Positions 54,558 through 61,898 of a stretch of 64,000 bases of DNA are shown here, piece by piece (within the stretch, counting starts at the first letter, position 1; every line of letters starts with the position of its first letter). The position numbers and the translations under genes are program-made. Source of the stretch: Burkholderiales bacterium. Its GTDB lineage: Bacteria; Pseudomonadota; Gammaproteobacteria; Burkholderiales; Casimicrobiaceae. The stretch is from positions 186,001 to 250,000 of the forward strand of contig JABTUF010000007.1 of NCBI GenBank assembly GCA_015075645.1, in the 5' to 3' direction. A model generated the notes under the pieces. It was not told where the DNA came from and ran no database searches. It worked only from the letters and a program-made list of their open reading frames with translations.

Positions 54558-55592
54558 ATGAAAGCAACGATCATGTTCGGCGCCAAGGAGGTTCGGGTTC
54601 AGAACGTTCCCGACGCCACGCTCGTTCAACCGACCGATGCCCTGGTGCGCGTCACCCGTTCCTGTATTTGCGGCAGCGACTTATGGCCCTATCGCGAGCC
54701 CGAGCGAAACGAGGCGGGGCAGCGCATCGGCCACGAAGCGATCGGTGTCGTCGAGGCCGTCGGCCGCGACGTGCACAAGGTGAAGGTGGGCGACCTGGTG
54801 ATCATGCCCTTCGCCTACTCCGACGGTACCTGCGAGTTCTGCGGCGAGGGGCTGCATACGGCCTGCCGGCACGGCGGCTTCTTCGGCGTGGGCGAGGTCG
54901 CCGGCGCCCAGGCGGAGGCCGTACGCGTTCCGCTGGCGGACGGCACGCTCTACCCGCTGCCGGGCGGCGCGGATAGAACCCTGCTCGCCTCGCTGCTGAC
55001 CCTATCCGACGTCATGGGCACCGGACACCATGCCGCCCGCGTGGCGCGCGTCGGCCCCGGCAAGCGTGTCGCCGTCATCGGCGGTGGCGCGGTCGGCCTG
55101 TGCGGCGTCCTGGCGGCCAAGCGGCTCGGTGCAGCGCAGATCATCCTGCTCGATCGTCATCCGGAGCGAATCGCGTTGGCACGCGAATTCGGCGCCACCG
55201 ACGTGGTGACCGAGCGCGGCAAGGAGGCCATCGAGCGCGTGCTGGCGCTGACCGGCGGCACCGGCGTGCACTCGGTGCTCGAATGCGTCGGCACCGACGA
55301 CGCGATGCTCACCAGCATCGAGGTGGCCCGGCCCGGGGGCGCCGTGGGCCGGGTGGGTGTTCCCCACTACGCGGCGATTCCGGCATCGAACTCGGCATTC
55401 TTCAAGAACGTCATCGTCGGCGGCGGGCCTGCGCCCGCGCGCGCCTACATCGACGAGCTGCTGCCCGACGTGCTCGAAGGCCGTATCGAGCCCGGCCGCG
55501 TGTTCGACCGCGTGATCGGCATCGACGAGGTGCCCGACGGCTACCGCCTGATGGACGAGCGCCGTGCCATCAAGGTGATGATCGAGTTCTGA
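54558..55592 (+). CDS. Zinc-dependent alcohol dehydrogenase family protein
   Basis: 344-residue medium-chain dehydrogenase. Catalytic zinc ligands are in CICGSDLWPY (Cys) and IGHEAIGVVEAVG (His, Glu); the structural zinc lobe is GTCEFCGEGLHTAC with three Cys instead of the usual four; the cofactor motif is VAVIGGGAVGLCGV followed by DRHPER, suggesting NAD(P) preference cannot be told. First gene of a run of redox and hydrolase genes. Confidence 0.9.
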   Translation: MKATIMFGAKEVRVQNVPDATLVQPTDALVRVTRSCICGSDLWPYREPERNEAGQRIGHEAIGVVEAVGRDVHKVKVGDLVIMPFAYSDGTCEFCGEGLHTACRHGGFFGVGEVAGAQAEAVRVPLADGTLYPLPGGADRTLLASLLTLSDVMGTGHHAARVARVGPGKRVAVIGGGAVGLCGVLAAKRLGAAQIILLDRHPERIALAREFGATDVVTERGKEAIERVLALTGGTGVHSVLECVGTDDAMLTSIEVARPGGAVGRVGVPHYAAIPASNSAFFKNVIVGGGPAPARAYIDELLPDVLEGRIEPGRVFDRVIGIDEVPDGYRLMDERRAIKVMIEF

Positions 55593-55607
55593 ACCAAAGG
55601 TGGATCG

Positions 55608-56594
55608 ATGAAGTACACACATCTCGGCCGCACCGGACTTCAAGTCAGTCGTGTGGCGCTCGGCACCATGAATTTCGGGGAACTGACGGGGGAAGCCGCC
55701 AGCTACGAGATCATGGACACGGCCCTCGAGGCCGGCATCAACCTTTTCGATACTGCGGATGTCTATGGGGGACCGCAGTCTCCAGACATGGAGAAAGGCT
55801 TCGGGACCTCCGAGGAGATCATCGGTCGGTGGCTCGCCCAGGGTGGCCGTCGCGACCGAATCGTCCTGGCAACCAAGCTGTACCAGCCGATGGGCACCGG
55901 TCCGAACGATCGCCGCCTGTCCGCCTATCACATCCGAAGGGCTTGCGAGGCCAGCCTGCGGCGGCTGCAGACCGACCACATCGATCTCTATCAGATGCAC
56001 CACGTCGATCGACGAACCCCGTGGGAAGAGATCTGGCAGGCGATGGAGCAGCTGGTTCGCGAGGGCAAGGTGACGTATGTCGGAAGCAGCAACTTCGCCG
56101 GTTGGGACATCGCCACTGCGCAGAGCGTGGCCAGGTCGCGCAACTTCCTTGGCCTGGCGTCGGAGCAGAGCCTCTACAACCTCAGCGCTCGCACCATCGA
56201 GCTCGAGGTCATCCCGGCGCTGCGGTATTACGGTATCGGCCTCCTGCCCTGGAGCCCGATCGGCATGGGGCTCCTGAGCGGCGTGCTTCGCAAGGCAAGC
56301 GAAGGGCGCAAGGCCACGCCATTGCTGCAGATGCGGATCGAGCAGCATCGCGCACAACTCGAGAAGTACGAGGCGCTCTGCCTGCAGCTGGGTGAGGAAC
56401 CTGCCGACGTCGCGCTGGCTTGGCTGCTGCACAACCCTGCTGTCACGGCTCCGATCGTCGGGCCGCGCACGGCGGAGCAGCTCACCCGAAGTCTGCATGC
56501 ATTGGAGGTCTCTCTCGCGGACGAGACGCTCCAGCGGCTTGACGAAATCTGGCCTGGACCCGGCGGGGAAGCGCCACAGGCATACGCCTGGTAG
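55608..56594 (+). CDS. Aldo/keto reductase
   Basis: 328-residue NADPH-dependent TIM-barrel reductase. The catalytic tetrad is visible: Asp and Tyr in LFDTADVYG, Lys in VLATKLYQP, His in DLYQMHHVDR. The C-terminal cofactor part includes APIVGPRTAEQL. Fifteen bases after the dehydrogenase gene, with AAAGGTGG before the ATG. Confidence 0.93.
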   Translation: MKYTHLGRTGLQVSRVALGTMNFGELTGEAASYEIMDTALEAGINLFDTADVYGGPQSPDMEKGFGTSEEIIGRWLAQGGRRDRIVLATKLYQPMGTGPNDRRLSAYHIRRACEASLRRLQTDHIDLYQMHHVDRRTPWEEIWQAMEQLVREGKVTYVGSSNFAGWDIATAQSVARSRNFLGLASEQSLYNLSARTIELEVIPALRYYGIGLLPWSPIGMGLLSGVLRKASEGRKATPLLQMRIEQHRAQLEKYEALCLQLGEEPADVALAWLLHNPAVTAPIVGPRTAEQLTRSLHALEVSLADETLQRLDEIWPGPGGEAPQAYAW

Positions 56595-56638
56595 GACGTC
56601 GTACCCACGACGGCGCAGGTCGCGATGAAGGAGATGAA

Positions 56639-57277
56639 ATGAAAGTGGGAATTCTCGGATCAAGCGATGTCGCCAAGTCGCTCGCTCGTGGCTTCCTGAA
56701 GGAAGGTCACGAGGTCATGTTGGGCTCGCGGGAGCCGGGAAAGCTGGCGCCCTGGGTGCGCGAGACAGGCAAAGGCGCATCCAGCGGAACGTTTGCCGAC
56801 ACGGCCAAGTTTGGCGAACTCGTCGTGCTCGCAGTCCAGGGCACCAAGTCCGTGGAGGCGATCAGGGCGGCGGGAGTGGACAGTTTCAAAGGCAAGGTCG
56901 TCATCGACGCCACGAATCCCCTGGACATCACCGCGGGAGCTCCGCCCAGACTCGTTGGCGGGCTCGGCACTTCCGGCGGCGAGATCATCCAAGAGGCTTT
57001 GCCCGGGGCGTTTGTCGTCAAGGGCTTCAATACCGTGGGGAACGCGCACTTCTACAAGCCGCAGTTTGCGGGCGGCCCGCCGGACATGTTCGTTTGCGGC
57101 GACGATGAAGAAGCGAAGGAGCAGGTCTCGCGCATCTGCAGGGACTTCGGCTGGAATCCCATCGACATCGGCGGCATCGCCCTCGCGCACTACCTCGAAG
57201 CGACTGCCATGGTCTGGATCATCACTGCCTTCACGGGCGGTCATTGGAATCAGGCGTTCAAGCTGTTGAGAAGGTGA
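56639..57277 (+). CDS. NADPH-dependent F420 reductase-like NAD(P)-binding protein
   Basis: 212 residues with an N-terminal Rossmann fold (MKVGILGSSDVAKSLARGF, VMLGSRE) and the F420_oxidored-type segment VVIDATNPLDI and KGFNTVGNAHF. In bacteria without F420 such proteins are NADP oxidoreductases with unknown partners. Possibly a reductase working with the neighbouring enzymes. Confidence 0.85.
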   Translation: MKVGILGSSDVAKSLARGFLKEGHEVMLGSREPGKLAPWVRETGKGASSGTFADTAKFGELVVLAVQGTKSVEAIRAAGVDSFKGKVVIDATNPLDITAGAPPRLVGGLGTSGGEIIQEALPGAFVVKGFNTVGNAHFYKPQFAGGPPDMFVCGDDEEAKEQVSRICRDFGWNPIDIGGIALAHYLEATAMVWIITAFTGGHWNQAFKLLRR

Positions 57278-57282
57278 CCGAC

Positions 57283-58284
57283 ATGAAGATGCTGATGCTC
57301 TTGGCACTCGCTGTGATCGGGGTCGCTTCGATCGCAAACGCCGAAACGACGCTGGATCACTCCAAGGTCATCCCGCCGCAACAAGCGACATTTGCCGAGT
57401 TTCCGGAAAGCCGGTCGTTCACGAGCGGCATCAAAGTCGTCCAGGCGGATCTCTCCGACCCGGCGGTCGCGTCGATTCTCAATGTCGAATACGCGAAGAA
57501 GTCAGGCATGCCGTTGCATGTCCACATCCTGACGCCGTGGCCGTTCGACGACGGAGCGGCGGACAGGAAGTTGCCCTTGATCGTGTTCGTTCAGGGCTCG
57601 GCCTGGTTGAAGCAGGAGATGTACAACCTGCCTCAGCTGGCGCAAATGGTTAAGCGGGGATACATCGTCGCGATCGTCGAGTACCGGCCGTCTGCCGTCG
57701 CCGCCTTTCCGGCGCAGATCACAGATACCAAATCGGCGATTCGCTTCCTGAAGAAGAATGCGGACAAGTACAACATCGACGCCTCGAAGATCGTCCTATG
57801 GGGTGATTCATCGGGCGGCCATACCGCGCTGATGATCGCGGTGACTCTCGACGCGAACCAGTACGACGACGAGGGACAGGACAAGGACCCGATCGCGCTG
57901 AAGGCGGTGGTTGATTACTACGGGCCCACCGACATCAGCAAGATGAACAAGGAGCCTTCGACCTGGGACCACATGTCGGCCAAGAGCCCGGAGGGTCTCT
58001 TCATCGACGGTGTCGACGTGCTGGACAACCCTGAAAAGGTCAAACCCACGATACCCATGGGATATCTCGCCAGGGACCGCCGTCTTCCGCCAATGCTCAT
58101 CGTTCACGGCAGCAAGGACCGTCTCGTCCCCTTCGGTCAGAGCGTCATGATGTACGACGCTCTGAAGAAGCTCGACAAGGAAGCCGTGATGGTTCAGCTG
58201 AAAGGCGCAGACCATGGTGGAACACCGTTCTGGAGCAGGGACATGCTGAACCTGGTCGATGACTTCATTCGAAGGCACCTTTGA
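57283..58284 (+). CDS. Exported alpha/beta hydrolase (BD-FAE / esterase-lipase type)
   Basis: 333 residues with a signal peptide (MKMLMLLALAVIGVASIANA). The nucleophile elbow is WGDSSGGH, the oxyanion region is IVFVQGSAWL, and the acid and base are likely in HGSKDRLVPFG and KGADHGGTPF. Similar to esterases of the acetyl-xylan or feruloyl type; the real substrate is not known. Start chosen at the signal peptide. The last bases overlap the next gene region. Confidence 0.85.
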   Translation: MKMLMLLALAVIGVASIANAETTLDHSKVIPPQQATFAEFPESRSFTSGIKVVQADLSDPAVASILNVEYAKKSGMPLHVHILTPWPFDDGAADRKLPLIVFVQGSAWLKQEMYNLPQLAQMVKRGYIVAIVEYRPSAVAAFPAQITDTKSAIRFLKKNADKYNIDASKIVLWGDSSGGHTALMIAVTLDANQYDDEGQDKDPIALKAVVDYYGPTDISKMNKEPSTWDHMSAKSPEGLFIDGVDVLDNPEKVKPTIPMGYLARDRRLPPMLIVHGSKDRLVPFGQSVMMYDALKKLDKEAVMVQLKGADHGGTPFWSRDMLNLVDDFIRRHL

Positions 58285-58289
58285 AAGCG

Positions 58290-59444
58290 ATGCGCAGATG
58301 GCGGTGGAGGATGGCGCTCGGTCTGTCGATGCTCGTCGCGGCCATGGCCCTGGGTTCGTGCGCCTACCTGCAGCACCCGAAGTTCGGGAAGCTTCCTGAA
58401 GGTGAGCGCCAGGCGAGGATCGAGCAGTCGCCGAACTTCGAGAATGGCGAGTTCCGCAACCTGGTCGCCACGCCCATGTTCGCGGACGACCGCGGCTTTG
58501 CTTCGGTCCTCGTCAGCAATCTGCTGAGCCGAGCGGAGCGCCTGCAGCCAGACGCGCCCCTGCCGTCGGTGAAGACGGACCTCATGGCGCTGGATGGCGG
58601 CAGCGACACGGTGATCTGGCTCGGCCACTCGACCTACTTCGTGCAAATCGGCGGCAAGAAGATCCTGATCGATCCGGTCTTCAGTCGCTCGGCTGCACCG
58701 GTCTCGTTCTCGACGCAAGCCTTCGACGGGACCTCGCTTTACACGGCCAACGACATGCCGGAGATCGACTACCTGCTCATCACCCACGATCACTGGGACC
58801 ACCTGGATCATGCGACAGTGACTGCCCTGGAACCCAAGGTGAGAAAGGTCGTCACCGGGCTTGGCGTCGGCGCCTACTTCGAACACTGGGGCTACACGAG
58901 AGCGAAGATCGACGAGGCCGACTGGTTCGCCAGTCTGGAGGTGGACGACGGCCTCGCCATTCATGTGCTGCCGGCCCGTCATTACTCGGGACGCCTGCTG
59001 ACCCGGAACCGGACCCTGTGGATCGGCTTCGTGTTGGAGCACGGCGGCCGGCGAATCCTGTTCAGTGGCGATACTGGCTATGGGCCGCACTTCGCCACCA
59101 TCGCCCGACGGTTCTCCGGATTCGACCTCGTCGCGCTGGACATGGGCCAATACGACGCGCGCTGGCCGTACATCCATATGACTCCGGAAGAGGCCGCGAA
59201 AGCTGCAGAGGACCTGGGCGCCAGGGCTCTGCTTCCCGCGCATGTCGGCAGGTTCAGTATCGCCCGGCACGCGTGGGACGAGCCGTTCGAGCGCATCGCG
59301 GCGGCGAGCGACGGCAAGGGCTTCCGGCTGCTGACCCCGATGATCGGCGAGCCTATTCACCTCGCGGACACGCAGCAGCGCTTCGCCCACTGGTGGCGAG
59401 ACGACGTTCCGATCGCTTCGACCCGATCGAACGGAACGCAGTAG
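58290..59444 (+). CDS. MBL-fold metallo-hydrolase lipoprotein (RomA/NAPE-PLD-like)
   Basis: 384 residues. N-terminal signal with lipobox (MALGSC) and the RomA-like opening HPKFGKLPEGER. The metal motif is THDHWDHLDH (HxHxDH) with later ligands in PARHYSGR, FSGDTGYGPHF and LLPAHVGRF. This is the beta-lactamase-fold family that includes N-acylphosphatidylethanolamine phospholipase D. A TTG nine bases upstream overlaps the previous stop and is an alternative start. Confidence 0.88.
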   Translation: MRRWRWRMALGLSMLVAAMALGSCAYLQHPKFGKLPEGERQARIEQSPNFENGEFRNLVATPMFADDRGFASVLVSNLLSRAERLQPDAPLPSVKTDLMALDGGSDTVIWLGHSTYFVQIGGKKILIDPVFSRSAAPVSFSTQAFDGTSLYTANDMPEIDYLLITHDHWDHLDHATVTALEPKVRKVVTGLGVGAYFEHWGYTRAKIDEADWFASLEVDDGLAIHVLPARHYSGRLLTRNRTLWIGFVLEHGGRRILFSGDTGYGPHFATIARRFSGFDLVALDMGQYDARWPYIHMTPEEAAKAAEDLGARALLPAHVGRFSIARHAWDEPFERIAAASDGKGFRLLTPMIGEPIHLADTQQRFAHWWRDDVPIASTRSNGTQ

Positions 59445-59454
59445 GAGACCCCGC

Positions 59455-59946
59455 ATGCGCACGTCCGCTGTACTCGTCGCCGTTTCGCTTGCGTTCGCTC
59501 TGCCGTTGTTCGCGCAGGCTGCTGAAGATCGAGGCCAAGGAGAGAAAGCAGTGGCAGGTTCGTCCGCTATGTCACGCAACGAGGCAAGCACCATGAAGAT
59601 CCGCCTGAAGATCGAAGGCAAGGTCATGACGGCGACCTTGCTCGACACCGCAACTGCACGCGACTTCGTCTCGCTGCTGCCGCTGACGCTGACGCTGGAG
59701 GACTACGCGTCCACCGAGAAGATCGCGTACCTGCCGAAAAAGCTCTCGACCGCCGGCGCGCCCGCAGGCGTCGATCCCGACGTGGGCGACATCACCTGCT
59801 ACGCGCCTTGGGGAAACCTGGCGATCTTCCATCGCGACTTCGGCTACTCCACCGGGCTCGTGAAACTGGGCCGCCTCGATAGCGGCATCGAGGCGCTTGC
59901 CGCGCGCGGCGCGCTCAAGGTCACGATCGAGTCGATCGAGAAGTGA
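59455..59946 (+). CDS. Exported cyclophilin-like fold protein
   Basis: 163 residues: signal peptide (MRTSAVLVAVSLAFALPLFA, cleavage near QAAED), then a cyclophilin-like domain (MKIRLKIEGKVMTATLLD, FVSLLPLTLTLEDY, YAPWGNLAIFHRDFGYS). This family is found with redox enzymes and esterases in clusters like this one; the role is unknown. Follows the metallo-hydrolase by ten bases. Confidence 0.8.
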   Translation: MRTSAVLVAVSLAFALPLFAQAAEDRGQGEKAVAGSSAMSRNEASTMKIRLKIEGKVMTATLLDTATARDFVSLLPLTLTLEDYASTEKIAYLPKKLSTAGAPAGVDPDVGDITCYAPWGNLAIFHRDFGYSTGLVKLGRLDSGIEALAARGALKVTIESIEK

Positions 59947-60102
59947 GGGACACGCAGTGAACTGGTCCGCCGAAGAGCTCCGCCGGATCGTCGAGGCCGA
60001 CGACCTGAAGATTGCTCCTTTCCGGGACGATGGGGTGACCTACTGACCTGCTCCCCACTGGCCGTACCAAGGTAAAGGAAGTGAAGTCCGCTCATCAGGA
60101 GA

Positions 60103-60378
60103 ATGGCGGACATGAGGAAGAGCAAGTTCAGCGAGGAACAGATCATCGGGTTTCTCAAGCAGGCCGAGGCCGGTATGCCGGTGGCCGAGATCTGCCGCAA
60201 GGGCGGCTTCAGCGACGCGACGTTCTACAAGTGGCGCTCGAAGTTCGGCGGCATGGAGGCGTCGGACGCGCGGCGCCTGCGTGAGCTCGAGGCGGAGAAC
60301 GCCAAGCTCAAGAAGCTGCTGGCGGAGGCGCACCTGGACATGCACGCGCTCAAGAGCGTCCTCGGGGTAAAGCGCTAG
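60103..60378 (+). CDS. IS3 family transposase OrfA
   Basis: 91 residues (MRKSKFSEEQIIGFLKQAEAG with the helix-turn-helix VAEICRKGGFSDATFYKWRS), then a coiled coil (RRLRELEAENAKLKKLLAEA). Typical IS407-group OrfA; produces the OrfAB transposase by frameshifting at its end. Confidence 0.95.
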   Translation: MADMRKSKFSEEQIIGFLKQAEAGMPVAEICRKGGFSDATFYKWRSKFGGMEASDARRLRELEAENAKLKKLLAEAHLDMHALKSVLGVKR

Positions 60379-60410
60379 CCCCACAGGTTAAGCGCGAGGC
60401 GATCGCCAGG

Positions 60411-61247
60411 ATGGTCGAGGAGCACCACCTGTCCGAGCGCCGAGCGTGCCGTCTTGTGGGGCTCTCCCGCGACAGCTATCGCCACCCGCCCGAGGCCGAC
60501 GCCGCCACGCGCGAGCTGGCCGGTCGGATCGTTGAGATCGCCCATGCGCGCCGGCGCTTCGGCTACCGGCGCATCCATGACCTGCTGCGCCCGCAGTTCC
60601 CGGGCGTCAACCACAAGCGCGTGTGGCGCCTGTACAGCGCCGCGAACCTGGCCGTGCGCAAGCGCAAGAAGATGCGCCGCCCGCCGGCCGAGCGCGTGCC
60701 ACTGCAGGTCGCCAGCACCGTCAACGACGTCTGGAGCATGGATTTCGTCAGCGACAGCCTGTCCAGCGGCCGGCGCCTGAAGTGCTTGACCGTGGCTGAC
60801 GACTTCAGCCACGAGTGCGTCGACATCACGGTCGACTACGGCATCTCGGGCGAGTACGTCACCAGGCTGCTCGACCGTGCGGCTGTGTTCCGCGGCTACC
60901 CGGCGGCGGTTAGAACCGACAACGGGCCGGAGTTCACCAGCCGGGCCTTCATCGCATGGACACAGCGCCATCACATCCGGCACCTGCTCATCGAGCCGGG
61001 CAAGCCGATGCAGAACGGCTACATCGAGAGCTTCAATGGCAAGTTCCGAGACGAGTGCCTCAACGAGCACTGGTTCCAGACGCTGCAGCAGGCCCGCGAC
61101 GCCATCGCCCACTGGCGGCGCGACTACAACGAGGTCAGGCCGCACAGCAGCATCGGGCGCATGCCGCCAGCTCGCTTCGCCGAGCAGCACCGCCGGCATG
61201 CCGGCGGTGCTGCCAACCAAACCCCAGCAGCCAACGAGATCACGTAA
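60411..61247 (+). CDS. IS3 family transposase OrfB (DDE integrase domain)
   Basis: 278 residues. HTH_21 region (ARRRFGYRRIHDLLR), then catalytic Asp in WSMDFVSDSL, Asp in VRTDNGPEFTSRAF, and Glu in QNGYIESFNGKFRDECLNE. Ends RFAEQHRRH. Frame intact. Confidence 0.95.
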   Translation: MVEEHHLSERRACRLVGLSRDSYRHPPEADAATRELAGRIVEIAHARRRFGYRRIHDLLRPQFPGVNHKRVWRLYSAANLAVRKRKKMRRPPAERVPLQVASTVNDVWSMDFVSDSLSSGRRLKCLTVADDFSHECVDITVDYGISGEYVTRLLDRAAVFRGYPAAVRTDNGPEFTSRAFIAWTQRHHIRHLLIEPGKPMQNGYIESFNGKFRDECLNEHWFQTLQQARDAIAHWRRDYNEVRPHSSIGRMPPARFAEQHRRHAGGAANQTPAANEIT

Positions 61248-61598
61248 CCTTCAACCCGGACTCCTTCCGAATCATTGGCATGGCGGAAGGGGGCAGGTCA
61301 CTACGGCACCCCGACGTGGATCTGGTGCGTGGCCGTGGACGGAGAGCTTTACGTGCGCGCCTACAACGGGCCGAAGTCACGTTGGTATCAAGCGGCGGTT
61401 CGGCAGCGCGCGGGCCGAATCATCGCGGCGGGGATGACGAAGGATGTGACCTTCGAGCCGGTGGACGGACCGATCAACGAGCAGATCGATCAGGCCTACA
61501 GAGCGAAGTACGGCGCTAGTCCGTACCTCAGGCCGATGATCAGCGCGCCCGCGCGCTCGGCGACAATCAAAGTCGTAGTGACGGACGCATCGAAGTGA

Positions 61599-61898
61599 AC
61601 ACGTCGGCGTTGCGCGTCGGACTCGGCGGCTACGCCGAAGAAAACCTTGTCGGATTGCCGTCATAAGCGGCGTCGCGGCCGTCCATCGTTTCCGGCCGCT
61701 TCGGGACCCCTGCTCCCACTCAATCAACTCTTTGTCGCATCGATTCTTTTTGGCAATAGTTTTACCGTCACAGCGCTGCCGCTCTAACGCAACACCGCTG
61801 GTCCATACGATCAGCGTTCAGGTTGCCACGCACCGCGAGGCCAATGCAACGTCCGCCCGTGTAGGAGCACCGCCACGATTGTCTCTCCTCTCTAGACG
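61599..61898 (+). other. Non-coding region with attachment-like copy C
   Basis: 300 bases between the DUF2255 gene and the next. CTCCCACTCAATCA at 61713-61726 matches the att-like cores at 37.74 and 52.32 kb, and the following 50 bases (61732-61785, including TTTTACCGTCA) resemble 52604-52656. No gene seen. Confidence 0.5.
61713..61726 (-). repeat. Attachment-like core, copy C
   Basis: Fourteen bases shared with copies A and B; on the minus strand TGATTGAGTGGGAG. The flank on the high-coordinate side matches the arm beside 52.6 kb rather than that beside 37.8 kb. Confidence 0.45.

Larger units (their letters stand above)
60044..61300 (+). mobile_element. IS3-family (IS407-like) insertion sequence
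   Basis: 1257 bp; ends TGACCTGCTCCCC and, inward from the right, TGACCTGCCCCCT; a 4-bp duplication CTAC (60040-60043 and 61301-61304) fits the IS407 group. Different from the IS3 element at 34.2 kb. Both open frames are intact. Confidence 0.93.
59957..61598 (+). pseudogene. DUF2255 family gene interrupted by an IS3 element
   Basis: Starts with a GTG at 59957 (NWSAEELRRIVEADDLKIAP, then FRDDGVTY) and is cut at codon 29 by the IS3 element; after it the frame goes on as GTPTWIWCVAVDGELYVRAY to PYLRPMISAPARSATIKV. Deleting the element and one copy of CTAC rejoins it exactly to give a protein of about 127 residues. DUF2255 proteins are small, unknown function, often beside oxidoreductases. The insertion makes TAC-TGA, an early stop. 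Confidence 0.85.
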
